In this document: positions 33,495 through 44,418 of the stretch, piece after piece
Numbering within the stretch: position 1 is the stretch's first letter
Layout of the letters: the number at the start of each line of letters is the position of its first letter
Assembly (NCBI GenBank): GCA_002077045.2
Contig: KZ111141.1
Coordinates: 795,702-859,701, forward strand
Source of the DNA: Rachicladosporium sp. CCFEE 5018
Lineage: Eukaryota > Ascomycota > Dothideomycetes > Cladosporiales > Cladosporiaceae
Length of the DNA stretch: 64,000 bases
Direction: 5' to 3'
The notes under the pieces: generated by a model
Told to the model about the DNA's origin: nothing
Database searches by the model: none
What the model saw: only the letters and a program-made list of their open reading frames with translations
Program-made: the position numbers and the translations under genes

Positions 33495-34915
33495 AGGCAT
33501 GTGATGGCACGAGGAGGGCCCTGTGTCGTAGGGCTGAAGAAGGGAACAGCGGAATAGAGCATGGCGTCACGAGCATTGGGCTTCATGGCATCATGTGGTA
33601 ACACAAGCTCGCATTTCTGGAGCATCTTCTGGATCAAGAGAGTGGGTTCTGCAGGGTCTTGTGATGTCACGGCGTTATGGGATATGTTCATGGGATCACG
33701 GGCTACAGCACATGGTAGCAGGGCATGGCAGCATAGATCTGGCGCGAGTTTGCCTTCCGCGCACTATACCCCCTGCCCGCGCGAGGATTGGCGCATCGAC
33801 ACGAGATTGCTGGGGCGTCTCATACGCATATGCTGTGTACGATAGCATCATTACCTTGTACTACCACAACTTCATCTCTTTCTCCTTCTGCCTCACTGTT
33901 GGCCATGATGAGCAGCTCTTCCCATTGTACGGACATCGGTCTTGGACCCAACGCGTACAGGCGCGGTCACGGTGCTTAGCTCGCTCTCCAGGTCGCCTGT
34001 GATCATCTTCCACTGTCCCGGCTTCCGCGACCGCACCATTGCTAAACACTACCTTCATCAGGAGAGCTTCTCCACGCGGACTGTATCTTGTCTCCCTGTC
34101 ACGGCCGTATGTTAATCTTGCGACTGCTCGAGAGTAACTACACTATGCTGACATTTCGTATGTCGGCAGTTTCACGCAAGCGCATACCGATATACGGACA
34201 TTGCTTTGAGATAAAGATCGAGTTGGTGAAGGCATAGCGCAGCTTTGACAACAGTACTCAAGTTATGTTCACAGTACGTCGCCTTCTCCGTGTCTGAACT
34301 CCAATATGCAGACGCCTCGCTGACATGATATAGGATCTCAATACATCACAGTATCTTCATAGCCTTCCGAGTTATGCTCGTCGTCGGGCTCTGCTGGCCA
34401 ACCGACCTCTGCTACGCTCTCAAGTGGTGCGCATTCTCTCAGTCGGGGACTACGTGGCTTCACTGTGCAACGTGGGCTTGTCACAAGAGGGAGCACAGTG
34501 CACTCGAAGGCGTAGGTCTGGGCTTCCAGGTGACTGACCCACTCTTCCTAGTTGTCTGTTATTACACAACAAGCATCTGTCCCACTCCGGAGCTTTGCCT
34601 GCGCTGCGAACGGTTCTCCGAGTTCTCGAGGGTTCGCTGGCTCAAGGGTGCACCAAGCCTTCTTAGGCGCTCGAGTGCGCCACTATAGTGTCGCAGTGTC
34701 ACTGCCTGCTGCGGTATATCCCAGGAAAAGCTTCGCCCAGAGGCTTCTTTGTCATGAACCTCTATGGCCTTCGCCTTGGGGGTTGCAGGCGTCGCCGTGT
34801 GTTTATGCAAGAAATTGCTTACTTACGCTTGAAGGTCATATAAAGGTAATGATGATCCCCTGCTTCTCTTTCTCAGGTTTCCAATATCCCGCCGGGCACT
34901 CAGATACGTGACACA
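33495..34915. other. Long intergenic region upstream of RNase-like gene
   Basis: About 1.4 kb without a supported gene. The final 80 bases contain the TATA box of the RNase-like gene. No repeats were recognised. Confidence 0.4.
34839..34844 (+). promoter_or_regulatory. TATA box of the RNase-like gene
   Basis: TATAAA, 77 bases before the ATG at 34916. This is a normal distance for a fungal core promoter with a short 5' UTR. Strong TATA boxes are more common in regulated than in housekeeping genes. Confidence 0.55.
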
Positions 34916-35617
34916 ATGCATTCGCCACTATCGCTCAGCTACTGCTGTGTGCTCTTTAGCCTCTGTACCGTTGCTGTTGCCGACTGCAGCAGCAAAGCCC
35001 TCAGACTGGAGGACCTCGAAGCACTCAACCTGACTTGGGTCCACGCGGACAAGACTGCGAACACCTCGATCGGATGGATCGTCCCGCACGAGAAAAGACA
35101 AGTGGGTCAAAGACCAAGCACCTTGTCCTACTCATGTTATGGTATGGAAGCCAGTGAAGCTGTCATCGAGCCATCTTGCTAACAAGTAGGCCACTCCTGG
35201 CCTTACGCAGAGCCTGAATTCATCTAACAACCAGAAGTCTACCGTCGAGACTTCATCGAGGCCCAACTGCGAATCGAAATCGGCCCTCTAGCGAGGGGCA
35301 GCAATCGGAAAAGTTACCCAGCCAGCTTCAAGGACCACGAGGGCTTCAACCTTCTATGCGATACTGCCGAGTTCCACCAGCAGCTTTTCGAGTGGCCTGT
35401 GAAGTCCACGGGCAGCTATTTTGGGCCCGGCAAAGATCCAGCATTCGATCGCTTAATTGTGGGCGGGGTTCCCATCTGCCTTCCGGGCAACACGCCATGG
35501 ACTTCTGTGATATTCTGCGGCTTCATCACGCACAGAGACAGGCACAACCCGACGCAGTATCTGCCGAACAACAGGTTTGATCAGTGTCAGATAGTCCCAG
35601 GCACATGCGCAGCTTAG
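34916..35617 (+). CDS. Secreted RNase T1/N1-like protein, candidate effector
   Basis: Two exons, 34916-35141 and 35235-35617 (93-nt intron, phase 1), encode 202 residues. The first ~22 form a signal peptide (LSYCCVLFSLCTVAVADC). A ~60-residue spacer precedes a domain resembling the guanyl-specific microbial ribonucleases: YPASFKDHEGFN, FEWPV, PAFDRLIVGG and FITHRD. By comparison with RNase T1, the Tyr, the Glu of the EWP motif, the Arg of the DR motif and the His of ITH are kept, but the His two residues after the Tyr (YPH in T1) is Ala here. Six or more cysteines suggest disulfides. It may be a secreted RNase with altered activity or a non-catalytic RNase-like protein; RNase-like secreted effectors are known in plant-associated fungi. 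The fold is supported by motif order only. Confidence 0.75.
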
Positions 35618-35920
35618 TCGTGTGGTCGCCGTGGACGTGTTCGTCGATGGCATGGATGCCGTTGGTGTGACAGGCAAGGATATGGTCGAGGGAGGGTGAA
35701 TGTGCTATGCGCTGCTCCGATGCTGCTACTACCCTGGTAAAGTATGGTGTGAATCCAATACAAGCTCGGCCACTTACATGAGCACGCTCGTCCTGATCAA
35801 TACTCGGAGAGCCTACCTGAGAAGCCTTAACGCAGCTATCTGTAAGGCTTCCGAACGACATGGTCTGGTGCAGCGCTGTACAATTACAGCGCATGTGGCT
35901 TGCTAGCATACTTCAGGGTA
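35618..35920. other. Convergent intergenic region
   Basis: About 300 bases between two 3' ends. Nothing further recognised. Confidence 0.4.
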
Positions 35921-37084
35921 TCAATATATCACCGTATCCTCATCGCCCTCCACCATGTGCTCATCGTCAGGCTCTCCTAGGTCCTCGGTATCTGCCACGG
36001 GCTGCACAGGAGCCGCATCCTCCACCACAGCCGCAGTCATGGGCTCGGCAGAGTCGTCGTTGGCGGTGCCTGCTTCGTCGGGTGCACAAATCCCATCTTC
36101 AAGCGTGGACATCGTAACGCCTTCGGACTCAGTAGTTCTCTCGTCCGCGGAAGCAACATCCGACGCCGGCCTGAGTGTCGGGGCTTCCATCGCATCACCC
36201 TGTGCCGCGGCTGCTGATTCCTCCGAGTTATCGGGTTTTGCTTCTATGCCGCCTGCGACTAAAGCATCGTGATCTTCCCCAGGCGTTCGAGCCGGAGCGT
36301 CTGCCTGAACGTCCGCCGGAACATCACCATTCGTCGTCTCCGCCGCATCGTCTGCATCCCCGTTGATCATGCTAACGTCTTCCCTTACCACCTCGTTACC
36401 CTCTGCAGCCTTTGTTTTCCCATCCTCCGCCATCTCCTCGTCCTCCTCATCCTCCACCACCCCCGCGTCCCTCTTCTGCCTTCTCACCACTTCCACCTCA
36501 CTTTTCCTCCACTCCCAAGCCCTCCAATATATCCCCGGCTCACTCTCCGTCCTCAAGAATCCCGCCAACACCTTCTCCCTCCCCCTCCCCTCCTCACTCT
36601 CTTCGCTTTCCAGCCTCTTCCGAACACCCACTCGACGTTCTCGCAACATTTCAGCAAGCTCAGCATCCCGCTCCGCGCGCTCGGCATCAGCTTTCTCCTG
36701 CTCAGCTTTCTTGCGCGCGTCGATCTCGGCGCGGCGGCGGGATGTGCGGTCATCGCAGGAAGAGGGGCGGGCAGTGGGCGCGAGGAGTCCGCCGAAGAGG
36801 CGCTTGGCTTTTGCTTTGGGGTCTATCGGGGCTGTGGGCCGGCGGCGGGGTTCTTGGGGGGTCGCCTTGGGGAGGTCGTCACGTGGTTCGTCGGGAGAGG
36901 TGGTTCCTGTGAGGTCGTGGCCGTTCAACGCTTTTGAGGAGCTTGCGGTGGTAAAAGAAGCGGAACCAGGGGTCAGGTCTTCGGTGCGGGCGCGCTTGTG
37001 ATCGAGATCTGGCTCGGGGGAGGGGGATTGTTTGCGCTTCAGGCCATTAGAGGCGGGAAACTCGGTCGCGAGCTCGGTCGCCAT
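35921..37084 (-). CDS. Pinin/SDK/MemA-domain nuclear protein
   Basis: Single exon, 387 residues. An N-terminal nuclear-localisation-like stretch (KRKQSPSPEPDLDHKRAR) is followed by the pinin/SDK/MemA signature at about residues 90-215: KAKRLFGGLLAPTARP, a charged helix RRRAEIDARKKAEQEKADAE, and the closing GIYWRAWEWRKSE. The last ~150 residues are acidic and low in complexity. Pinin-family proteins are nuclear and linked to splicing and the exon-junction (ASAP/PSAP) complexes in animals; the fungal role is less studied. The SAP/Acinus-like protein at 58.8 kb could belong to the same type of assembly. It ends convergently with the RNase-like gene. Confidence 0.85.
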   Translation of the reverse strand: MATELATEFPASNGLKRKQSPSPEPDLDHKRARTEDLTPGSASFTTASSSKALNGHDLTGTTSPDEPRDDLPKATPQEPRRRPTAPIDPKAKAKRLFGGLLAPTARPSSCDDRTSRRRAEIDARKKAEQEKADAERAERDAELAEMLRERRVGVRKRLESEESEEGRGREKVLAGFLRTESEPGIYWRAWEWRKSEVEVVRRQKRDAGVVEDEEDEEMAEDGKTKAAEGNEVVREDVSMINGDADDAAETTNGDVPADVQADAPARTPGEDHDALVAGGIEAKPDNSEESAAAAQGDAMEAPTLRPASDVASADERTTESEGVTMSTLEDGICAPDEAGTANDDSAEPMTAAVVEDAAPVQPVADTEDLGEPDDEHMVEGDEDTVIY

Positions 37085-37281
37085 GCTTAAGTACAGTTCG
37101 TGTAGCGGCGAGCGTTAGTCTGGTGGTAAAACCTTCAAAGCTTCGAGTTGGTAGTTTTGATTGCTAGTATTGTCGCATGTGCACAGGATGAAGTCGCCGA
37201 CGCATGTTCAACCCTAACCCTGTGCACATGGAAGACGAGCAGATGATCATGTGCGTATTGCCAGCATGTCTTGCATGTGGT

Positions 37282-38895
37282 CTACTCCTCATGCACCTCC
37301 ACCTTCGCCCTCTCCGCCCACGTCCCATCACCAGCTTTACACCTCTCCCTAAGCCCATACAGGGCGTCCACAAAAAGCGGCACGAACGTCCCAGGCCCCT
37401 GCGCCTTCTCCGCAGCAATCTCGGCAGCAATCTCAAACAACAGCACCGCAGCCAGCGTCCCCATCAGCGTGTCCTCCCTCTCCACAGCAAGCACAGCAGC
37501 AACAGTCGTCCCCAGCGTGCACCCGCTGCCCGTGATCTCGCCCAGCAACGCGTGTCCATTCGCCACACTAACAGTCCTCGTGCCGTCACTGATCACATCC
37601 ACCTCGCCAGTCATGAGAACCACGTTCCTCTCCCGTCGCGCCAGATCCCTGACAACTTCAATCCTCTCCTGCAACCCCAACTGCGCATCGCCCGAATCCA
37701 CGCCCCTCTGCCTCACCCCCTCAACTCCCGCCACCGTCCTAATCTCCCCCTCATTACCCTTAACAACACTAAACCACCCACCGCCCATCAACGCCTTCGT
37801 ACCCTCTCTCCTCGCCTCCGTAGCTCCAGCGCCAACCGGATCGAAGACCACAGGCCCGCCAACGGCGTTATAAGCCTCCAGCGCTAGCAAATGATTCTTC
37901 CGGATGTCCGGGGTGGTGGTGCCCATGTTTATCACCAGGCTCCCGCCGAGGGCTGCGAGATCGCCGGCTTCGAGCCCGTTGTTGGACATTATTGGGGAGG
38001 CTCCGATCGCGAGGGCAACGGAGGCGGCGAAGTGTTGGACTACTAGGTTGGTCATGTTGTGGGCTAGGGGTTTGGTGTTGGCAAGGCGGGCGATGATGGT
38101 CGGGGTGGTGGCGATGATGGATTCGCGGGTTAAGGGATCCTTGGAGAGGGATTTGGCAAACGGCGGAGGGGCGGAGACCAGATCTTTGAGGTGGGTGGAA
38201 GCAATTTTGGGATCTGATGAGGCCATGATTGCGGAGACGACTGCGATGCCGTCGAGCTTCTTGGATGGCGAGGCGGTTTGGTAGAGTACTCGTTGGGCGT
38301 TCCTGGCATTGATGCCGCCGATGCAGACGGTCTTGACGTGGCCTAGATTGTTCGGCGCCAATGAAGAGAGGATCTGCTGTACGCCAGCAGTGCCTATGAT
38401 CGACTTCGTATTTGCCTTCGTGGCTGTCGAGAAGACAGTGCCCACGCCAAGGTAGTCTGCACCATCCCGTGCTGCCTGCAGAGCTTCGGCTTCTGTGTTG
38501 GTAGTGACGCCGATGATGGCATCAGGTCCAAGAAGCTTACGTGCGGTTTTGTAGTCCATGTCATCTTGGCCGATGTGGACTCCTTCGACGCCAGATGCGA
38601 GGGCGACATCGATGCGGTCGTTGATCAGTAGTGGCACATTGGCTGCGCGGGTGACTTCGTGCAAGGCTTTAGCTATGCGGATCAGATCACTGGTGTCGCT
38701 CGTCTTGTCGCGCAACTGAACAAGAGTGACCCCTGCGTGCTTTTAGATAGATGTCTCGAGATGTTGATATCGAGGAGTCATCTTACCTCCGGCGACTGCA
38801 GCTTCGACGACTTTGACCAGGTCCTTGTTGCCCAATATCGCGGGAGTCGAGTCCGTGACCAAGTACAGCGAGTAGTCTACCTTAGGCTGAGGCAT
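37282..38895 (-). CDS. THI6: Bifunctional thiamine-phosphate synthase / hydroxyethylthiazole kinase
   Basis: Two exons, 38787-38895 and 37282-38732, encode 519 residues. Exon 1 starts MPQPKVDYSLYLVTDST; the 54-nt intron (GTAAGA..GCAG, phase 1) splits the GG of GGVTLVQLRDK, a conserved ThiE motif. The N-half is ThiE-like, with VHIGQDDMD, GADYLGVGTVFSTATK and GGINARN. The C-half is ThiM-like, with PIMSNNGLEAGDLAALGG, FDPVGAGATEARR and the catalytic ITGSGCTLGTT. The enzyme phosphorylates hydroxyethylthiazole and joins it to HMP-pyrophosphate to give thiamine monophosphate. The fused form is standard for fungi. I see no TPP-riboswitch consensus upstream; in fungi those are usually on THI4 and NMT1-type genes. 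Confidence 0.96.
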
Positions 38896-39958
38896 CACGG
38901 GAGACTTATGATGGTGAAGAGAGGAGAGCAGACAACGAATATGCAGGTGAAATTCGACTTGCCTTTCCCCGTGATACAATATTACCTCATCGCCACAGAT
39001 CTGCTCTGTAACAAGTTGCGTGCATTTGGTCGGGCCGTATCTTCGCGACTGATAGCAGAGGGGCACAACAATGGAGCTGTCTCATGGGAACGATCCATGC
39101 TGATGCTCATGACCGTGCCTTGCAGCGGCTATCAGCAGTTCGCATGATGCAGACCGGAGATGTGCACAAGCATCGGCAGCTCGAGTCATGCGCAGATGTA
39201 TTGTCCGTACAATGTCTTTGTTGTCGCCGAAAGCGATGCACCATAGCAGACAGCGCCGTGAATGAGAGTGATCAGCTGGCGATCGTCCACATGTCCAGGC
39301 GATTCAGATCATACGGCTTGTGCTATCATGGTGAAGGAGAGGACGGTTTTATTGACTGGTAGAGTTTGTCATTCAAGGAAGCACGTGGAGTGGGGCGGAA
39401 GTCCTCCACATGAATCTTCCATCGCCGCCTACATTTATTCACCACTCAAACTCTTTCCCACTCCACCTGCAACAACACCGACCTACGACCACAACACCAG
39501 CAAGTCACCAGCGCCTGCGATCCAGCAAACACCAAAGCCTGTGGCAAACTGCAAACACTTGCAGGGCCCTCCTCATCAATACCTCCGCCACCCACAGCAA
39601 CACCACCCAGTAGGGACCCTTCAACACACCAGAAGTCGCCATCGAACATCGGGCAGAGTTTATGTATTCGTCCCGCGCGAACGCCTTTGTAGTCAAAGAG
39701 CCCCCAGAGGAGCAGCAGCCATTTCGTATACCGGGAAGAAGTAGTACTTACACCTACCACAGTACGAACGGTTGACCAAGCAAATCGCAAAAAGAAGTCT
39801 CAGACACTGTTGCTCTCTACATCCATCAAAGAATACGACTTGCAGGAAACAACTGCATGTCTTTGCCGGTCCTTCTCAGCCCGACAACTCGCGCTCTTCT
39901 CGCTACGACCAGCACTTCCAGTACCCAGTAAATTTACCAGCACCACCCAACCGCAGCC
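38896..39958. other. Divergent promoter region, THI6 / TIF5
   Basis: About 1.06 kb between two start codons. CT- and CA-rich sequence from ~39430 to 39640 resembles the promoter/5' leader of a highly expressed gene. No gene is supported. Confidence 0.4.
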
Positions 39959-41303
39959 ATGGCTAGCGTCAATGTCCGCCGCGATATCGCGGATCCCTTC
40001 TACCGCTACAAGATGGAGCGCATCCAGTCCAAAGTAGAAGGCAAAGGAAACGGCATCAAGACCGTCATCGTCAACCTGAGCAACGTCGCGCACCAGCTTG
40101 CGCGCCCGCCCAACTACGTGATCAAGTACTTCGGCTTCGAACTTGGCGCGCAGACCAACATCGACCCCAAGGACGACCGCTGGATCATCAACGGCGCTCA
40201 CGAAGCCAGCAAACTGCAGGATCATCTGGACGGCTTTATCGCCAAGTTCGTGCTCTGTAAGGACTGCAAGAATCCCGAGACTGTCATCGTCGCTAAGGAT
40301 GGCGATATTATCCTTGACTGCAAGGCTTGTGGGCAGCGTACTCATGCCGATCTGCGCCAGAAGCTGTCCTCGTTCATCTTGAAGAACGCGCCGAAGAAGG
40401 GCAAGAAGGACAAGTCTACCAAGAAGGCCGATCGCAAGGCTAAGAGGGAGGCCGAGAAGAACGGCACACTTGATGATGGCGATGACAACAGCGGCAGTGG
40501 TAATGGCAATGGCGACAGTGGATCCGATCACGCTCAGGAGGATGATGGAGACTATGCTGTCGATGGTGGTAGCGATGATGAGCTCACGCGCAAGATCAAC
40601 AGCGAGGCTAAGAACCTCGCGGAATCTGAGCAGAAGGATGTCGAATGGTATGTCGAGCTGACTCTACTGTTGGCTAAACATGAACTAACTCGACTGTAGG
40701 TCCGTTGACATGTCCGAAGAAGCCATCAAAGCCCGTGCCAACGCGCTTGGCGACGACCTGAAGTCCACTCTCGTTATCGACGAGAACGGCGATGCTGCCG
40801 AAGACAATGAAGGTTCCGGTAGCTCTTCCTACGACGAGCTCGGCAAGTGGCTCGACGCCCAGGCCCAGGAGCACAGCGGCATCAGCAACGTTAAGGACGT
40901 CGACATCTACCTCCAAGCCCAGAAATTCGGCATTGAGTCCAAGCACCGCACCCTCACTGTCCTCGCGCAGACCCTCTTCGACGACGCCATCGTCAAGCAG
41001 ATCACGCCTCGCTCGTCCATGCTCAAGAAGATGATCACTTCTGAGCGGCATGAGAAGGCTTTCCTTGGCGGGCTTGAGCGATTCGTTGGAAATGACAAGC
41101 CGAATCTTGTTGCGAGCATGTCCGCCATCCTACTCAAGGTTTACGAGAATGATCTCGTGACTGAAGAGACGCTCAAGGCTTGGGCGGGCAAGGCGAGCAA
41201 GAAATACGTCGATCTGGCTACTTCGCGGAAGGTGCGCAAGAGCGCTGAGAAGTTTGTCGAGTGGCTTGAGAATGCTGAGAGTGATGAGGAGGAGTCTGAG
41301 TGA
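39959..41303 (+). CDS. TIF5: Translation initiation factor eIF5
   Basis: Two exons, 39959-40647 and 40700-41303, encode 430 residues. The 52-nt intron (GTATGT..GTAG) is phase 2. The N-terminal domain starts VNVRRDIADPFYRYKM, which holds the arginine-finger region that makes eIF5 the GTPase-activating protein for eIF2. A zinc finger follows (CKDCKNPE..CKAC). A Lys/Asp-rich linker leads to the C-terminal W2-type HEAT domain, which binds eIF2-beta and eIF3 and ends in the aromatic/acidic box FVEWLENAESDEEESE. All expected parts are present and the length is normal. Confidence 0.97.
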
Positions 41304-41871
41304 GGTTGCACATCTGCAACCTTCTCGAGCCATACCTGCTCCGGGACTTTGTTGATGTCGACGGAAAAGTTTGCACTCCCCCCTTCACCACCGCACGGGT
41401 CTTTTCCTAGTGCGACGGCTTAGATAGAATTCCACTCAATTGTATCCCAAGATGCTTGTACACTGCGCTGTCTCGTCTCCGCCCCCCGTATCGGGGAATC
41501 TTATACTTCTCCTCCAGTAACCTATTCAGAGTACTTCATCGAGTCCACCACCTCAAGGCGAATCCTCGGGCGTAAATACATACTCAACCACGCTGTCGGT
41601 ATCTCGGCACGCTCGCGGGATCTACCCTAATTGCAAGCTACCAGATTTAGCAGCAAGGCATCCCCTTTGGGACTTGAGGCAAGCCACAACCACACTTCCA
41701 CCCTGCGTTTCGATACCAAGGGCCTGGCCGCACGCGATAGGCGAGAACACGCGTTGATGGCAGATAGCATGGCGTTCGGCAGCTTTGCGGTGCCATGTGG
41801 CAGCTCATATGAGGTAGGATGTTCAGTTCGTGACTCTGTCTCCTATTTGTTTCGTGGAGCGTTTGAGAAAG
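41304..41871. other. Intergenic, TIF5 to WSC-peroxidase
   Basis: About 570 bases. An open frame runs 41631-41975 in another frame without recognisable content. Nothing else seen. Confidence 0.4.
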
Positions 41872-44043
41872 ATGTTTCCTCTCCTGCTGTTGGCATATAC
41901 CCAGCTCTCCGCTGCAGGCACACTCGCTCGAGCAGCCGCAGCACCGACATGGACTTACAAAGGATGCTACCTTGACGGCGTGAATTCGCGGACCCTAGGC
42001 TACTCCTCATACTCGGACTACTCCGTCCAAACCATCCAGACCTGCACGACGTACTGCAGTAACAATGGTTTCAACTACGCGGGTCTGGAGTACGGTACAG
42101 AATGCTACTGCGACTTCACACTCCCCAGCACTGCCGTGCAAGAGCCAGAGACCGACTGCAGCATGCCCTGCGCCGGCAACTCATCGCAAATTTGCGGCAA
42201 CGGGGACAGACTGAGTGTATATTCGAATGGCGGCGACACCTCGAAACCCAGCACGAATCCTGGCCCTCCAGGCTGGAGCTTCTTGTCATGCTATACGGAT
42301 TCCTCAGCCGCGCGAACGCAAGGCACAAGCATGTCGCTCAACGGCGCCACTACAGTCGCATCCTGCACCTCAGCCTGTGGCAAAGCAGGTTACGCCATGA
42401 CTGGGCTCGAGTATGGAAGTGAGTGCTACTGCGACGCTATGATCCGTAACTCTCCCGAAGTAGCTACAAGTGGCTGCGACATGCTCTGTGCTGGCAATGT
42501 GACAGAGTACTGTGGTGGCTCGAACAGGATTGACGTCTACTCACTAAACGCCGCTACAACACCTCCCACTAACCCCGCTGCGCCACCAGCAGGCTGGAGA
42601 GCGCTGGGCTGCTATACGGACGATGCCGGGGCGAGGACGCTGGGAACGCAGAATGAAGGGCCCGGAGGGTATCTAAATATGACTATCGAGGGGTGTTTGG
42701 GGGTTTGCCAAGGGCTGGGGTACGCGTTTTCAGGGTTGGAGTATTCGCAGGAATGTTATTGTGGGGGAGGGATATTGAATGGGGGGGCGTGTGCGACGGA
42801 TCAGTCGACTTGCTATATGCCTTGTCGAGGCAACACGGCGGAGACATGCGGAGGGCCGAACAGGCTGAACGTGTACTATGCTGGCAGCGATGCTGGGGTG
42901 AAGGCGTGTGCTGCGGGTGGGGTGGTGACGAGTTCGTCGAGTACGGTGTCGTTGAGTACCGTGTCTTCTACGACCTCTTCGAGTACGATCTCGACGTCTA
43001 CAGCCTCCTCGAGCACGGTTTCCACAGCCACGACATCTTTGACCACGACCAGCAGCTCCACAGCTAGCAGCTCCACGACTAGCAGCTCCACGACTTCCTC
43101 CCCAATCCCAACAACAACTCCCACCTCGACCTCTACGTCCACCTCCACGACCTCCTCGAGCATAACAACCTCTCCCACAACCTCCAGCACAACATGCCCT
43201 TCCTTCTGGACATCCATACTCAATGACCTCGCGCCCCTGACGCGCGACCCTAACACCCTCCTCTGCACAGACTTCGCCCGCGCCGCGATCCGCTATGCTT
43301 TCCACGACGCCGCAACCTACAGCTCCAAGTTGCCTACTTATGTTCCCGCTTCCGGGGGAGCAGACGGCTCGCTCCTCCTCTCCTCGTCCGAGATAACGCG
43401 GCCAGATAACGCTGGGCTGGGGACCTACCACAATCAGCTGACGCAGAAGTTTGCACAGTATCAGAGCGCCGGCTATGCGGTGGGAGCGGCGGATCTGATA
43501 CAAGTAGCCGGCGCTTTGGCCGTACTTGCCTGCCCTGGTGGACGAATCGGGCGGGTACTCGTGGGACGAACAGACACCACTCAAGCAGCGCCCGATGGTC
43601 TGCTTCCCCAGGCGTTCGGCACGGGCAGTGACCACGACACGATCTTCGCTCTCTTCGCAGACAAAGGCTTCTCTGCACGCGATCTCGCTGCCCTCTTAGG
43701 CGCTCACAGCACGTCGAAAGCGAATTTCCAGACCGCCAATGGCTTGCCCAAGGGCATCCCTCAAGACACCACTCCTGGAGCGTGGGACGTACAATATTAT
43801 AACCAGACGTACCTCCCTCCTGCCGATGGGAGTATCGGCCGCTTTGACAGCGACATCAATCTAAGTAACAAAAGTACGACTGTGGGAAAGCAGTTCAGTA
43901 GTTTTGTTGGGGCGCAGGGTGCGTGGGGAGCGAGTTTTAGTAGTGCGTTTCAGACGCTTAGTACGCTGGGGGTACCGACTGCGAAGAGGAGGTCATTGAT
44001 CGATTGTACGAGTGCGGTGGTGGCTGTCATGCCTCCATCGTAA
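41872..44043 (+). CDS. Secreted triple-WSC / heme peroxidase fusion
   Basis: Single exon, 723 residues from the ATG at 41872 (the frame opens earlier, but without ATG). A signal peptide (MFPLLLLAYTQLSAAGT) is followed by three WSC carbohydrate-binding domains: YKGCYLDGVNSRTLGY, SCYTDSSAARTQG and LGCYTDDAGARTLG, each with GLEY..ECYC. A Ser/Thr-rich linker (~residues 350-430) leads to a plant-type (non-animal) heme-peroxidase domain: RAAIRYAFHDAATYS with distal Arg and His, VGAADLIQVAGALAV, then LLGAHSTSKANF with the proximal His. It probably acts at or outside the cell wall, where the WSC repeats bind glycans and the peroxidase oxidises phenolics or other substrates with H2O2. No membrane helix is seen at the C-terminus. 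Such WSC-peroxidase fusions occur in other ascomycetes; the substrate is unknown. Confidence 0.9.
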   Translation: MFPLLLLAYTQLSAAGTLARAAAAPTWTYKGCYLDGVNSRTLGYSSYSDYSVQTIQTCTTYCSNNGFNYAGLEYGTECYCDFTLPSTAVQEPETDCSMPCAGNSSQICGNGDRLSVYSNGGDTSKPSTNPGPPGWSFLSCYTDSSAARTQGTSMSLNGATTVASCTSACGKAGYAMTGLEYGSECYCDAMIRNSPEVATSGCDMLCAGNVTEYCGGSNRIDVYSLNAATTPPTNPAAPPAGWRALGCYTDDAGARTLGTQNEGPGGYLNMTIEGCLGVCQGLGYAFSGLEYSQECYCGGGILNGGACATDQSTCYMPCRGNTAETCGGPNRLNVYYAGSDAGVKACAAGGVVTSSSSTVSLSTVSSTTSSSTISTSTASSSTVSTATTSLTTTSSSTASSSTTSSSTTSSPIPTTTPTSTSTSTSTTSSSITTSPTTSSTTCPSFWTSILNDLAPLTRDPNTLLCTDFARAAIRYAFHDAATYSSKLPTYVPASGGADGSLLLSSSEITRPDNAGLGTYHNQLTQKFAQYQSAGYAVGAADLIQVAGALAVLACPGGRIGRVLVGRTDTTQAAPDGLLPQAFGTGSDHDTIFALFADKGFSARDLAALLGAHSTSKANFQTANGLPKGIPQDTTPGAWDVQYYNQTYLPPADGSIGRFDSDINLSNKSTTVGKQFSSFVGAQGAWGASFSSAFQTLSTLGVPTAKRRSLIDCTSAVVAVMPPS

Positions 44044-44418
44044 GGATGGGTGGCAACGGATATAGAGTATAGAAGTTCCGTAATGTTCATTGACTTCTAT
44101 GAAGGATCAGCCACCTGTGAGCAACTCGCTGTCATGTCACAAGCTTTTAGCTCGCTCTCAAAGCTGACTCTCACCAGCAATGCACCACCAACGCCTCGCT
44201 AATCTAATACTTCATGCTAATTCCCCATTGAAACGACCACAGGTGGTGTCAGGGCCATACACAAACCCTTCCAAGCCACCATACGCAGTTTCAGCCACGT
44301 ACTGCGCGTTCCCAGACCCTCCTAGCATCCTGCCCGTCCCATACGTCTGAGCTCTGCCCACACCCCCAAACATCTGCGACATTGGCGCATGAGCCGACAG
44401 AAAAGCGTCCGAGTTCCC
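44044..44418. other. Convergent intergenic region
   Basis: About 375 bases between two 3' ends. Nothing further recognised. Confidence 0.4.

Noticed and set aside
38896..39400. Possible TPP riboswitch upstream of THI6
   Set aside because: I looked on the minus strand for the conserved CTGAGA and pyrophosphate-binding consensus and did not see it.
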